This document shows positions 8,097 to 17,283 of a DNA stretch of 41,448 bases, in pieces. Position 1 is the stretch's first letter; each line of letters opens with the position of its first letter. The notes under the pieces are model-generated. The model ran no database searches. It was not told the origin of the DNA and saw only the letters and a list, made by a program, of their open reading frames with translations. The DNA is taken from assembly GCA_007132185.1 (NCBI GenBank), contig SLPC01000075.1, positions 1 through 41,448 on the forward strand. The letters are read 5' to 3'. The stretch is from Anaerolineae bacterium. GTDB lineage: Bacteria; Chloroflexota; Anaerolineae; UBA1429. Both the position numbers and the translations under genes were made by a program.

Positions 8097-8582
8097 ATGA
8101 AGCGTGTACTGTTTGTAGGGTTGGCGGTGTTGCTTGTCTCGGCGATGGGGCTGGTGGCTATTGGGTCGGTCTGGGCGCATGGGCCCAATGGCGTGCCCGG
8201 GGCTCGGGCCCGATCGATGTGGGGAAACATGCAGGGACACATGCGTTCAGGTGCGGGCCTGTTGTCCGACACCATCACCGAGCTACTGGGGCTGACCCGC
8301 GAGGAGCTCTATGCCGAGCGCGAGGCCGGCAAGACCCTTTCCGAGATCGCCAACGAGCAGGGAATCAGTGATGAGGCGTTGATCGAGGCGATCCTGGCCG
8401 GGCGGCTTGAGGTCATCGAGCAATCTGTGGTCGATGGCGACCTGACCCAGGAGCAGGCTGATTGGCTCATCGCCAGGGCAAAAGCCATGGCCCCCTTTAT
8501 GCTGAGCAACCCGTTTCCGACCGGCAGGCTGCATGGGCGGCTGCACGGGATGATGCATGGCGACCGAGGCCATTGCCACTGA
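8097..8582 (+). CDS. Exported His/Met-rich protein with helical repeat, function unknown
   Basis: A 161-residue protein. Residues 1-28 form a signal peptide (KR, hydrophobic core, VWAHG cleavage region). The mature part holds LLGLTREELYAEREAGKTLSEIANEQGISDEALIEAIL, split here as a repeat of short helices often seen in small exported proteins of Firmicutes and Chloroflexota. The C-terminal 20 residues are rich in His, Met and Gly (RLHGRLHGMMHGDRGHCH), and the N-terminal mature part has MWGNMQGHMR. Such ends often bind Cu, Ni or Zn, but that is inference. AGGAGGT lies 8 bases before ATG. It is followed by a hairpin terminator and appears monocistronic. Confidence 0.75.
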   Translation: MKRVLFVGLAVLLVSAMGLVAIGSVWAHGPNGVPGARARSMWGNMQGHMRSGAGLLSDTITELLGLTREELYAEREAGKTLSEIANEQGISDEALIEAILAGRLEVIEQSVVDGDLTQEQADWLIARAKAMAPFMLSNPFPTGRLHGRLHGMMHGDRGHCH

Positions 8583-8636
8583 CGCCAACTTGGACCAGGG
8601 GGGCTGTGGGCCCATAGCGGCCCCCTTCACAGGTAG

Positions 8637-8672
8637 ACCTGGGGCCGGCTCAATGCCAGCCCCAGGTTTCTC
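8637..8672 (+). terminator. Hairpin terminator after the His-rich exported protein
   Basis: A 9-bp stem (ACCTGGGGC / GCCCCAGGT, 8637-8667) with a further GGC/GCC pair inside, followed by the weak T-tract TTCTCT. It lies between convergent genes. Confidence 0.55.
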
Positions 8673-8701
8673 TGCGTCACCGCTCTTGCGAGGCGACGAT
8701 A

Positions 8702-9568
8702 CTAGGGCGCCAACGCGGGCGGGATGCCCGATTCACAGGCCACCCCGGTCTGGCAGAGGCCGCAGCCATAGCCCTCGAACCCGTATGCGTCACGCACGTG
8801 GGCCCGGGTGCGCCCCAGGTGCTCACGGCACACGACCTTGTCGTGCCCCGCCTCGGTGATGGCCCCCACAGGGCAGCGACGAATACAGTCGCCGCAAGTT
8901 CCCCGAGCATGGAACAGGCAATAGGCCTGGTGATCCGTGTAGGGGCGCGACGTGGGGGGCAGATCGGCCCGCACGACCACCGAGCCCACCCGCATGGCCT
9001 TGCCCACAGGGGTAATCAGCCCGTCGCTGAGGCCAAAGGTGCCCAACCCGCAGGCATAGGCGGCGTGGCGTTCCGACCAGGTGGATGAGAACACGAATCG
9101 CTCCGAGCTGACGCTCTTGAACGCGGGCGAGATACCGGGCGCGACAGCGGGATAGCCCGCCTCGGTGAGCGCCGCGGCCACCTGGCGCTTGAGCAGATCA
9201 TTGAACTCTTCGCCAAAGATGCGCGAGCGGGCCCAGCGCTCGGCAGGATAGACATCCTCTCTCCGATTGTCGGCTTTGGTGGCCTCTGTTTGGGGCAGCA
9301 CCCAGGACACCACGGCCAGCTCTTGTGCCTCTACGGCGATGTCGGGAAAGGTCAGGGCGAATATCTCGACCGGCGTCCACTGCTCGGGCCCCACATACTC
9401 CTTGTACGCATCCCACAGGCTATCGCTGCCCTGCGCAAACCCCACCAACGGCTCGCCCCAGGCCGGCTCATGGAAACGCCCCTGCAGCGTATTTTCCGGC
9501 CCGGCGCAGACTTCCCTGATCCGATCGGTGATCCACTGGCCCAGCTCGGCGTCACTCTTTTCTTGCAC
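8702..9568 (-). CDS. 4Fe-4S protein related to epoxyqueuosine reductase (QueG)
   Basis: A 288-residue iron-sulfur protein. The C-terminal quarter has a ferredoxin pattern: Cys217, then C225-x2-C228-x3-C232-P, with a second group Cys269, Cys272 and Cys278. Upstream ERHAAYACGLGTFGLSDGL and ITPVGKAMRVGSVV are typical of the COG1600 family, which includes QueG and related corrinoid-type reductases. It is shorter than QueG (about 310-380) and there are no other queuosine genes here, so the exact reaction is uncertain. I chose GTG 9568, which has GGGAG just upstream; the longer frame would run into the intergenic region. It lies downstream of the sugar isomerase with 37 bases between. Confidence 0.72.
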   Translation of the reverse strand: MQEKSDAELGQWITDRIREVCAGPENTLQGRFHEPAWGEPLVGFAQGSDSLWDAYKEYVGPEQWTPVEIFALTFPDIAVEAQELAVVSWVLPQTEATKADNRREDVYPAERWARSRIFGEEFNDLLKRQVAAALTEAGYPAVAPGISPAFKSVSSERFVFSSTWSERHAAYACGLGTFGLSDGLITPVGKAMRVGSVVVRADLPPTSRPYTDHQAYCLFHARGTCGDCIRRCPVGAITEAGHDKVVCREHLGRTRAHVRDAYGFEGYGCGLCQTGVACESGIPPALAP

Positions 9569-9605
9569 TATTTTTCTCCCTTGTCCAGCTTGTGCCTGCG
9601 GCGTG

Positions 9606-10469
9606 CTAGCTATCCGCCTCGACCTGTTCCAAAAGCTGCATATAGACATCACGGACCAGGCGCGGCCCCTCCCACGAGTCGGCCTCGGCCAGATCCACGG
9701 CTCGCGGCCCCAACACCTCGGGCATCAGGTCGCCGTCATAGCCATTCTCCTTGAGGATGCGCAGCCAGCGCACCAGATCGATGAACCCCTCGCCGGGCAG
9801 CACCCGATCCGAGTCGGCCATAGTCTCGGGATCAACGCCTTCGGGCAGATCGAATACATGCAGCGTCATGGGGAGACCCTTGACCTTGTGCAGATCCTCA
9901 TAGGTGCCACCGCCAGCCCACCAGTGGATGACGTCCAGGATCAGCCCCAGGTTCGGGCGGTTGGCCCGCTCGATCAGCTCCAGGGCCGAGTCCAGCCCCA
10001 TGACCCAGGGGTACATGATGCGGCGGGGATCAGGCCGGCCTACCTGCGGGCCCAGAAACTCGAACACCAGGTCCACATCGTAACGGCCCACCCAGTCGGC
10101 ATAGGCCTGGAACTTGCTTACGAGCCACTCCCACTCCGCCTCACCGACGGCCTTGGGCCAACGGTTGGGGCAGCTAAAGGTGACTTTGCCACCCAGCTCG
10201 GCCAGCACCTGGAGCCGCGGCTCGGCCTTTTCCAGGGCCTGTTCCCAGAGCTCGCCATCCATGTTCCAGTTGGGTCCCAGTTGGGCCGTGGCCACGGCCA
10301 TCCGGTTACGCTGCAACAACTCCTTGAGCTCATCGACGGCGTTGCGCGCCAAGTACCCATCAATCTGGTCGGCGTTCAGCCCCACCGAGCCAAAACCCAG
10401 CCCGCCTCCGATGACCACACGGGCGGACAGGTCGAGGCGGTTGGGAAAGTTGCCGATCTGCAGTCGCAT
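9606..10469 (-). CDS. TIM-barrel sugar phosphate isomerase/epimerase family protein
   Basis: A 287-residue protein of the xylose isomerase-like/AP-endonuclease-2 TIM barrel family. Visible family segments are FEFLGPQVG, LGLILDVIHWWAGGG (metal-ligand Asp and His), TLHVFDLPEGV, and VLPGEGFIDLVRWLRILKENGYDGDLMPEVLG with its late acidic ligand. Members use a divalent metal to isomerise or epimerise keto-sugars or inositol derivatives. ATG 10469 has AAGAGGAGG at the right distance; the open frame upstream is ignored. It is probably co-transcribed with the iron-sulfur gene after it. The substrate cannot be told. Confidence 0.78.
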   Translation of the reverse strand: MRLQIGNFPNRLDLSARVVIGGGLGFGSVGLNADQIDGYLARNAVDELKELLQRNRMAVATAQLGPNWNMDGELWEQALEKAEPRLQVLAELGGKVTFSCPNRWPKAVGEAEWEWLVSKFQAYADWVGRYDVDLVFEFLGPQVGRPDPRRIMYPWVMGLDSALELIERANRPNLGLILDVIHWWAGGGTYEDLHKVKGLPMTLHVFDLPEGVDPETMADSDRVLPGEGFIDLVRWLRILKENGYDGDLMPEVLGPRAVDLAEADSWEGPRLVRDVYMQLLEQVEADS

Positions 10470-10672
10470 GGCGATCCTCCTCTTGTAGATGCACATAGCT
10501 TTCGAGCCCACCCTCAGCCCGCTCAGTCTACACGGAAGCGGTCGCTGTTGCAATGACCAGCTTGAACAAACGCTCACCGGTGAGCGCCAGGGTCGTCCTC
10601 CCTATGCTCCTCCGCTCGGACCGCGCTCCAAGCCCAAGATCACAGCGCGCGCCGTTGAACGTCGATCGGATA

Positions 10673-10700
10673 TTGCTCGAGGACGGCCCTGTGATACAAT
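10673..10700 (+). promoter_or_regulatory. Promoter of mutL
   Basis: TTGCTC (10673-10678), 16 bases, TACAAT (10695-10700). The expected transcript start near 10707 leaves a leader of about 35 bases that carries GAGGGG before the ATG. Confidence 0.5.
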
Positions 10701-10741
10701 CAGGACATTGACCGTTATCCCCTGAGAGGGGCTGAATCATT

Positions 10742-12487
10742 ATGCCCATTCGTATTCTCCCCGCCGACCTGGCCGCCAAGATCGCGGCCGGCGAGGTCGT
10801 CGAACGGCCGGCCTCGGTGGTCAAGGAGCTGGTTGAGAACTCTATCGATGCCGAGGCGCAAGAGATCCGCGTCGAGATCGCCCAGGGCGGGCGGCAGCTC
10901 ATCCGCGTGAGCGATGATGGTTGCGGCATCCCAGCGGAGCAGGTTGAGGTAGCCTTTGCGCGCCACGCCACCAGCAAGATCGCGTCGGCCGAAGAGCTGT
11001 ATCGGGTGCGTACGCTGGGCTTTCGCGGCGAGGCCCTGGCCAGCATTGCCGCCGTGTCGCGCCTGACGCTGACGACCCGCAGCGCTGACGAGCCTGTGGG
11101 CACGGTGGTACGCTACGAGGGTGGGAGCCTTGCGCACCGAGAGGCTGTGGCCCGCAATCAGGGCACCGACATCCGCGTGGAGAATCTGTTCTACAACACC
11201 CCGGCGCGGCTCAAATTCCTGCGCGCCGATGCCACCGAGTCGGGCCATGTAGCTCGGCTCATGAGCAGCTATGCTTTGGCCTTTCCTGGCATGCGCTTTG
11301 AGTTGCAGAGCAACAACCGCCTGGTGAGCCGCACCACGGGCACCGGCCAGATCCTGGATGTGGTACTCGCGCTCTATGGGCTGGACGTGGCCGAGCAGAT
11401 GCTCGAGATCCGTCAGGGTGACTATGAGCGCGATGGCGTCTCGGTCTGGGGGTTGATCGGCGCGCCGGGGCTGCATCGCTCCAATCGACGGGATATGATC
11501 TTTTTTGTCAACCGACGGTGGATCCAGGACCAGTCGCTCTCCTTTGCCGTGTCTCAGGCCTATCATACGTTGCTGCCCCAAGGGCGCCATCCTCTGGTCG
11601 TTCTGAATGTGGCGCTGCCGCCCGAGGACGTGGATGTCAACATTCACCCCACCAAGCAAGAGGTACGCTTTCGGCAGCAGAACGCGGTGTTTGCCGCGGT
11701 CCAGCGGGCGGTGCGCAGCACTCTGATGGCGCAGCATTCTGTGGCGACAGCGCCGATGCCAGGGCGTAGCGCCGCGAGCTGGATGCGCCAGCAGGAGGCG
11801 CGTCACTTGGCTCCTGGCGTGGCGCAAACCGCTATCGAGTTCCAGACGTCCCCGAGGGAGCATGCCCCGAGCCTTGTGCCCGCTCCCGAGAAAGCCCTAG
11901 CGCGCCCCACGGAGCGCCTGCCAATGCTGCGAGTGGTGGGCCAGATCGCCCAGACCTACATCATCGCCGAGGGGCCGGGAGGGCTCTATCTGATCGACCA
12001 GCATGCAGCCCACGAGCGCATCCGTTACGAGGCGCTCCAGACGCAAAAGGCGAGCTCTCAGGTGACGGTGCAGGAGCTGCTGGAGCCACAGACTGTCGAG
12101 CTGGAGCCCCAGCAGGCCACCCTGCTCGAGGAGCATCTGGAGCAGTTGGCGGCGTGGGGATTCGACATTGCCCTCTTTGGCCGGAACACCTTTCTTGTCA
12201 AGGCTGTCCCTGTGGGCCTGGCCCCCGAAACGCTTCCCGTGGCTCTATCAGAGATGCTGGATGCGGCCAGCGAGGGTGGGCCAGGGTTCTCTTGGGCTGA
12301 TCAGGCTCTTATGACCCTGTCCTGCCACACGGCTGTACGTGCCGGCCAGACTCTGAGCCAGCAGGAGATGCGCGAGCTGGTTCAGCAGCTGGAGCGCAGT
12401 TCGCTGCCCCACACCTGTCCCCATGGGCGCCCCACCATGCTACATCTGAGCCAGGCTCAGCTGGAGCGACAGTTCCTCCGCAGTTAG
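10742..12487 (+). CDS. mutL: DNA mismatch repair protein MutL with endonuclease motif
   Basis: A 581-residue MutL. The N-terminal GHKL ATPase shows IAAGEVVERPASVVKELVEN (ATP-binding Glu/Asn helix), DDGCGI, HATSKI and GFRGEALASI. After a linker of about residues 335-385 comes the dimerisation domain, which contains DQHAAHERIRYE at 419-430, the DQHA(x)2E(x)4E endonuclease motif found where MutH is absent, and CPHGRP from Cys559. So this MutL should nick the new strand itself. No mutS is in the window; the gene stands alone after its own promoter. Length is normal for bacteria. Confidence 0.95.
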   Translation: MPIRILPADLAAKIAAGEVVERPASVVKELVENSIDAEAQEIRVEIAQGGRQLIRVSDDGCGIPAEQVEVAFARHATSKIASAEELYRVRTLGFRGEALASIAAVSRLTLTTRSADEPVGTVVRYEGGSLAHREAVARNQGTDIRVENLFYNTPARLKFLRADATESGHVARLMSSYALAFPGMRFELQSNNRLVSRTTGTGQILDVVLALYGLDVAEQMLEIRQGDYERDGVSVWGLIGAPGLHRSNRRDMIFFVNRRWIQDQSLSFAVSQAYHTLLPQGRHPLVVLNVALPPEDVDVNIHPTKQEVRFRQQNAVFAAVQRAVRSTLMAQHSVATAPMPGRSAASWMRQQEARHLAPGVAQTAIEFQTSPREHAPSLVPAPEKALARPTERLPMLRVVGQIAQTYIIAEGPGGLYLIDQHAAHERIRYEALQTQKASSQVTVQELLEPQTVELEPQQATLLEEHLEQLAAWGFDIALFGRNTFLVKAVPVGLAPETLPVALSEMLDAASEGGPGFSWADQALMTLSCHTAVRAGQTLSQQEMRELVQQLERSSLPHTCPHGRPTMLHLSQAQLERQFLRS

Positions 12488-12581
12488 GGATTGCAACCCC
12501 CAGCCCATGTTCTGCGTATAGGCATTGAACGATGGCCTGATATTTCGGGTGCGCAGAGCCATTGACTCTTGGAGGTGCAAG

Positions 12582-13043
12582 ATGAAGCATCTGTATCGTA
12601 GCGAGCAAGATAGGGCGATTGCCGGTGTGTGTGGCGGGCTGGCTATCTATTTTGACCGCGATCCGCTCCTATTTCGGCTCTTGTTCATTGTTCTGACCAT
12701 GACAGGAGGGATCGGGGTACCCCTTTATCTGCTTCTCTGGTTGGTGCTACCCACAGCCCAGCAAGAGTACGCCCACCAGGAGCAGGTCATCCGTGACAAC
12801 CTGGCCGAGATCGGTATGCGGGCGCGAGAATTGGGAGCCGAGACGCGTAACTCGTATGCGCGGGCTCGCAAAAAGGGCTCTGCAGATGACACCCTGATCA
12901 TTCTGGGGGCTGTACTGGTCGGGTTTGGCCTACTGCTGCTGTTTCGCAATATCGGCCTGTTGGTCTGGATGCGCTCTCTGTGGCCCATTGCTCTCGTGGC
13001 GCTGGGGATAGCCATTCTCGCGAACAATCTCAAGGAGGGCTAG
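12582..13043 (+). CDS. PspC-domain membrane protein
   Basis: A 153-residue protein. Residues 1-60 form a PspC domain (LYRSEQDRAIAGVCGGLAIY, then a long hydrophobic helix ending in LLWLVLP). Residues 61-105 are a charged linker and the end holds two more transmembrane stretches with the LWPIALVALGIAIL pattern of LiaI/LiaF-type proteins. PspC proteins sense or answer envelope stress. ATG 12582 is preceded by GGAGGT. The next gene starts at the base after its stop codon, so the two are translated from one message and probably act together. Confidence 0.8.
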   Translation: MKHLYRSEQDRAIAGVCGGLAIYFDRDPLLFRLLFIVLTMTGGIGVPLYLLLWLVLPTAQQEYAHQEQVIRDNLAEIGMRARELGAETRNSYARARKKGSADDTLIILGAVLVGFGLLLLFRNIGLLVWMRSLWPIALVALGIAILANNLKEG

Positions 13044-13919
13044 ATGCCAGAGAGTCGCTTTCGCAACTACACCCTTGCCATTCTTCTCATTCTCCTGGGT
13101 GTGGCTCTCTTGATGCAACAATTGGGTATCTGGCAGATACCCTGGTCACAGTTGCTGACCCTTTGGCCGCTGGCCCTCATCCTCATCGGTCTGGAGATGC
13201 TGCTGCGGCGCGTACCCATGGGTGGCCTCATCTATATCGTGCTGGTAGTGGCGATTCTGGGCGTGATGTGGTTCGCTTGGCCGACACTGGCCCCAAGGCT
13301 GGCTCCTCGCGAAACCCGCACCCTTGAGCTTTCCTTGGAGGGCATTCAATCGGCTTCCCTCGAGATCTCGATGGGCGTTGGCGATCTCGAGGTGCAGCCC
13401 TTGACCGAGCCCGGGCTGCTCTATCGAGCCGAACTGCACTATGATCCCAATCGCACCGAGATCTCGGAAAGCCGTACCTTGCAGAACGGCCACATGACGG
13501 CCTCTCTGCGAGTGACGGGCATCAGTAGTGGGCCCCTGTTTGGCGGCGGCACCGATCGCCTGGAAATCGCGCTTTCGCCCGATGTTCCCGTGACGCTTGT
13601 GATCGATGCGGGCGTCAGCCGGTCGCGCATCGATCTGCGGGGGATGGAGATCGCCGGGATCGAGATCAGCAGCGGTGTGGGCGAGGCACAGGTCATTCTG
13701 GCCGAGGGCAACTATGAGGCCATCGTGAGTGGGGGTGTGGGTGCTCTCACCATCGAGATTCCCGCAGGCGCAGGCGCCCAGGTGCAGATCCAGGGCGGGC
13801 TAGGGTCCGTGCGGGTGGATGATCGCTTTGATCGTATCGACGAAGAATATCACGTCCAGGGCGCTGGTAATGTCTTGCTGCGTGTAGAGGGTGGTGTCGG
13901 GGCCATTCGGTTGCGCTAG
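13044..13919 (+). CDS. LiaF-like membrane protein with beta-solenoid C-terminus
   Basis: A 291-residue protein with two or three transmembrane helices in residues 8-78 (including LWPLALILIGLEMLL), then a soluble beta-rich domain of about 190 residues. The latter has repeated strand pairs such as LEISMGVGDLEVQPL, IEISSGVGEAQV and VSGGVGALTIEI, the wording of the LiaF/toast-rack adhesin-like domain of cell-wall stress proteins. It directly follows the PspC-domain gene (stop TAG then ATG) with GGAGGG as ribosome-binding site. In Firmicutes LiaF restrains a stress two-component system; no such kinase or regulator is present here, so the partner is unknown. Confidence 0.75.
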   Translation: MPESRFRNYTLAILLILLGVALLMQQLGIWQIPWSQLLTLWPLALILIGLEMLLRRVPMGGLIYIVLVVAILGVMWFAWPTLAPRLAPRETRTLELSLEGIQSASLEISMGVGDLEVQPLTEPGLLYRAELHYDPNRTEISESRTLQNGHMTASLRVTGISSGPLFGGGTDRLEIALSPDVPVTLVIDAGVSRSRIDLRGMEIAGIEISSGVGEAQVILAEGNYEAIVSGGVGALTIEIPAGAGAQVQIQGGLGSVRVDDRFDRIDEEYHVQGAGNVLLRVEGGVGAIRLR

Positions 13920-13944
13920 AGCCTCGACACCAAAAGAGTCCCCC

Positions 13945-14520
13945 CTAGTATTTGCGTCTGTCATCTAAGGGGCCATCGCTGCGAGCGGGGCCGTCACGGC
14001 GCAAGAGCCTGCCGCGCATCAGAAGAATCAAGCCCGCGGCGATCAAAAGCAGGGGGCCGAGGATGGCGACCATGCCCCCAAAGGCCGAAGCAAAGATCAG
14101 GAAGAAAAAGCCGCCTATAGCCATGAATATCACCGCCACCACGGCCAACGCCCTGTGGTGGTTCGTTAGATAGTAGAGGACCAGGAACGAAAGCCCCAAC
14201 GCGATCGGCTGCAAGGTCCATAGATAGGCCCACGCTGCCCAGTTGCCGGTGATGGCCGTATACAGCATGATCAGGCCGTTGATGGTGAATAGTGTGGCGG
14301 GGACGGCCAGACCCGCCAGTTCGCTCCGGCGATCCCACCAGACCAGCAGTGGCAGCCAAAAGGCCAGGCCCGCCAGAATCAAAAGCAGTGGCCATAGATT
14401 GCCCCATCCCAAAGGGACGCCGAGGGGCCCCAAGAGACGTCCCGCCCCCTCGATCAGCAAGAACATCAACCCGACCAGGATCAGCAATAGCCCAACGTAT
14501 AGCGAACCCTTGTTCTGCAT
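13945..14520 (-). CDS. Polytopic membrane protein, unknown function
   Basis: A 191-residue protein with about six hydrophobic helices: residues 7-25, 41-60, 72-90, 99-118, 124-144 and 147-168. The first half contains a LiaF-type LWPLLLILAGLAFWLP segment like that of the two preceding genes, so it may belong to the same envelope-stress group. The last 20 residues are charged and cytoplasmic. AAGGGGG lies before the ATG. It runs opposite to the PspC/LiaF pair and ends 25 bases from it. No enzymatic motif is seen. Confidence 0.7.
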   Translation of the reverse strand: MQNKGSLYVGLLLILVGLMFLLIEGAGRLLGPLGVPLGWGNLWPLLLILAGLAFWLPLLVWWDRRSELAGLAVPATLFTINGLIMLYTAITGNWAAWAYLWTLQPIALGLSFLVLYYLTNHHRALAVVAVIFMAIGGFFFLIFASAFGGMVAILGPLLLIAAGLILLMRGRLLRRDGPARSDGPLDDRRKY

Positions 14521-14652
14521 GTAATACCCCCTTGTGCAGTGCTACCTATTGTACGCAGATCTGGGGGAAACGTTGCGCATCGATGACCAGGGGCCCACGC
14601 TGCGTATTTTGCATCGTGAGCCCTTGTGAGTTTGTTGGCTGTTCTCGTCGTA

Positions 14653-17079
14653 TCAGTCGTATAGCTGGGCTATACGGGCTGTAGGATCTACATCGGGGGA
14701 GAGTGCCACGGGCAGCACCTGATCCATGGAATCAACAAAGATCAGCTTCATGCGGCGCCGCAACCGGGCAGGGATCTCGGACATGTCGCGCTGATTGCGG
14801 CGCGGCAGGAGCATCGTCTTGATACCGGCCCGATAGCCTGCCAGCAGCTTTTCACGGACGCCCCCGATGGGCAATACCCGCCCACGCAGGGTGATCTCGC
14901 CGGTCATGGCGACATCGTGGATCACGGGCCGACCCGTGAGCGCCGAGATGAGCGCCGTGGCGATAGTGATGCCCGCTGAGGGGCCATCCTTGGGTACCGC
15001 GCCCTCAGGCACGTGGATGTGGATATCGATCTTGTCGAAATCCAGGTCCTCCAAGGCGAGCTCCTCGGCCCGCGAGCGGGTATAGCTGAGAGCCGCCTGG
15101 GCCGACTCTTGCATGATGTCGCCCAGTTGGCCGGTGAGCAACAGTGTGCCCTTGCCCGGCAGCACGCTCACCTCTATGGACAGCGTATCACCGCCCGACT
15201 CGGTCCAGGCCAGGCCGGTGGCCACACCCACCTCGTCACGCTCCTCGGCTTCGCTGAGGGAATAGTGTGGGGGGCCCAGATACTTGGGAAGGGACTGCTT
15301 TCCGATGACCTTGGGCATTGATTTGCCCTCGGCGATTCGGCGGGCCACCTTGCGGCAGACGTTGGCGATCTCCCGCTCCAAGTTACGTACACCTGCTTCT
15401 TGGGTGTACTCGCGGATGAGTTCCAGCAGGGCGCCCTCGGAAAAGTCCAGGCGCTGCAACCCATTCTGCTCGATCTGCCGCGGGATGATGAACCTTCGCG
15501 CGATCTCGAGCTTTTCCTCTTCCATATAGCCGGGAAACTCGATCACTTCCATGCGATCGAGTAACGCATCGGGGATGGTGTCCAGCAGGTTGGCCGTGGT
15601 GATGAACATCACCTTGGAGAGGTCGTAGGGAACCTCGAGATAGTGATCGGAAAAGGCATAGTTCTGTTCCGGATCGAGCACCTCGAGCAGGGCTGAGGAA
15701 GGGTCCCCGCGAAAATCTGTGCCCACTTTGTCGATTTCGTCCAGCATAAAGACCGGATTGCGGGTCTCGGCGCGGCGCATAGTCTGGATGATGCGACCAG
15801 GCAGGGCGCCCACATAGGTGCGCCGGTGCCCACGAATCTCGGCCTCGTCGCGGATGCCGCCCAGGCTGACCCGCACAAAACTGCGGCCCAGGGCCTCGGC
15901 GATGGAGCGGCCTAGAGAGGTCTTGCCGGTGCCCGGCGGGCCTACAAAGCAGAGGATCGGGCTCTTCATCTTGTCGGGCGCCAACTGGCGTACAGCCATA
16001 TGCTCCAAGATGCGCTCTTTGGCCTTGGGAAGGCCAAAGTGAGTCTCCTCCAAGATGCACTCGGCCACGGTAAGATCGAGTCGATCCTCGGTCTCCTGGG
16101 TCCAGGGCAAGGAGATAATCCAGTCCAGATAGCCACGGATGATGCCCGTCTCGGGCGAGATCGACGGCAGGCCCTCGAGGCGTTGCAGCTCTCGGGTGGC
16201 GCGCTTCTCCACTTCTTCTGGCAGCCCCAGCTTGGTGAGCTGTTCGCGTATCTCTTTGACCTCTTCAACATAGGGGTCGCCCTCGCCCAGCTCATCCTGA
16301 ATGACACGGATCTGCTCACGCAAAAAGTACTCGCGCTGCCCCTTGTCGATCTCTTCCTGCACCTGAGACTGGATGCGGTCCTCCAACTCGAGCACGTCCA
16401 GCTCGGTGGCCAGCTCGATGCTCAGGTACTCGAGGCGGCGGGTGGCGTCCATCTCCTCCAGGAGCTTTTGCCGGCGTTCGACATCGAGCCCCAGAAGCGA
16501 CGACACCAGATCCGAGAGCAGGCCGGGGTCCTCGGCATTCACGGCGGCTACATAAGCATCCTCGGGCAGGCTCTGATTGAGCTGCACCACCTTTTCCAGG
16601 AGCGCCAGCACGGCCCGCATGAGGGCTTCGGTGGATAGCGAGTTCTCCCAGGTATCCTCCATGGCGGTGGCCTGGGCTACCAGGTGAGGACGCAGCATGC
16701 TATAGCCCTCAATCTGGGCGCGGCGCTGGCCCTGAACCCAGACACTCACAGAACCATCAGGCATGCGCAAGCGCCGTCCGATCTGGATCTCGGTGCCAAC
16801 AGTATACAGGTCCTGCTCGCTGGGCTCTTCGACATCCTGGTCACGCTGGGCGACGGCAATCATGCGCCGGTCAGCCTCCATGGCGGCCTCGACTGCGCTC
16901 AGCGAACTGCTACGGCCCACGAGGAGCGGCGCCATCATGTGCGGGTAGATGACCGAGTCGCGCAGCGCCAGAACAGGGAGCTCGAGCGAAGACTCGGCGG
17001 TATCGGTCTCGAACTGCTCGAACCCTTGCTCTATCAAATCATCAAAGAGTTCGGGGTCATCGGGAAGTCCAGAGGTCAT
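14653..17079 (-). CDS. lon: ATP-dependent protease LonA
   Basis: An 808-residue Lon, normal length. Residues about 30-230 are the LON substrate domain, followed by a coiled-coil region rich in Glu and Arg. Walker A is GPPGTGKT with Lys386, and Walker B is VFMLDEIDK. The C-terminal protease has PKDGPSAG with catalytic Ser701 and EKLLAG with Lys744; the 43-residue spacing equals that of the E. coli dyad. Lon forms a soluble hexamer that degrades damaged and regulatory proteins. AAAGGTG precedes the ATG. The gene faces away from the STAND gene over a 204-base gap; I see no clear HrcA or CtsR operator there. Confidence 0.96.
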   Translation of the reverse strand: MTSGLPDDPELFDDLIEQGFEQFETDTAESSLELPVLALRDSVIYPHMMAPLLVGRSSSLSAVEAAMEADRRMIAVAQRDQDVEEPSEQDLYTVGTEIQIGRRLRMPDGSVSVWVQGQRRAQIEGYSMLRPHLVAQATAMEDTWENSLSTEALMRAVLALLEKVVQLNQSLPEDAYVAAVNAEDPGLLSDLVSSLLGLDVERRQKLLEEMDATRRLEYLSIELATELDVLELEDRIQSQVQEEIDKGQREYFLREQIRVIQDELGEGDPYVEEVKEIREQLTKLGLPEEVEKRATRELQRLEGLPSISPETGIIRGYLDWIISLPWTQETEDRLDLTVAECILEETHFGLPKAKERILEHMAVRQLAPDKMKSPILCFVGPPGTGKTSLGRSIAEALGRSFVRVSLGGIRDEAEIRGHRRTYVGALPGRIIQTMRRAETRNPVFMLDEIDKVGTDFRGDPSSALLEVLDPEQNYAFSDHYLEVPYDLSKVMFITTANLLDTIPDALLDRMEVIEFPGYMEEEKLEIARRFIIPRQIEQNGLQRLDFSEGALLELIREYTQEAGVRNLEREIANVCRKVARRIAEGKSMPKVIGKQSLPKYLGPPHYSLSEAEERDEVGVATGLAWTESGGDTLSIEVSVLPGKGTLLLTGQLGDIMQESAQAALSYTRSRAEELALEDLDFDKIDIHIHVPEGAVPKDGPSAGITIATALISALTGRPVIHDVAMTGEITLRGRVLPIGGVREKLLAGYRAGIKTMLLPRRNQRDMSEIPARLRRRMKLIFVDSMDQVLPVALSPDVDPTARIAQLYD

Positions 17080-17178
17080 AAGGCAATCACCTTTTGAGGA
17101 ATCAGATCAGAGGCCATCAAGAATCTGGCGCCACATGTTACAGCAATCACAGGGCTTTAGCAAAAGCGCTCAATTGAG

Positions 17179-17184
17179 TATAAT
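17179..17184 (+). promoter_or_regulatory. Candidate -10 element for the STAND gene
   Basis: A perfect TATAAT lies in the lon/STAND gap, about 100 bases before the ATG at 17284. The -35 position is poor (TTTAGC with a 17-base spacer), so activation by a regulator is possible. Confidence 0.35.
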
Positions 17185-17283
17185 AGGCTTGCCAGTGGCT
17201 TGTACAGCGGCAACCTCCGCTCGCTGTAGCGTTCACGTCGTGATTATCGTGTACCCCCAATACCTGCCCACGGGAGGCTTCTC

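Noticed and set aside
9267-10556. 429-codon frame on the plus strand
   Set aside because: It covers the QueG-like and sugar isomerase genes in antisense; both of these have family motifs and ribosome-binding sites, the plus frame has neither.
10715-11863. 382-codon minus-strand frame
   Set aside because: Mirror of the mutL ATPase domain; no protein signature.
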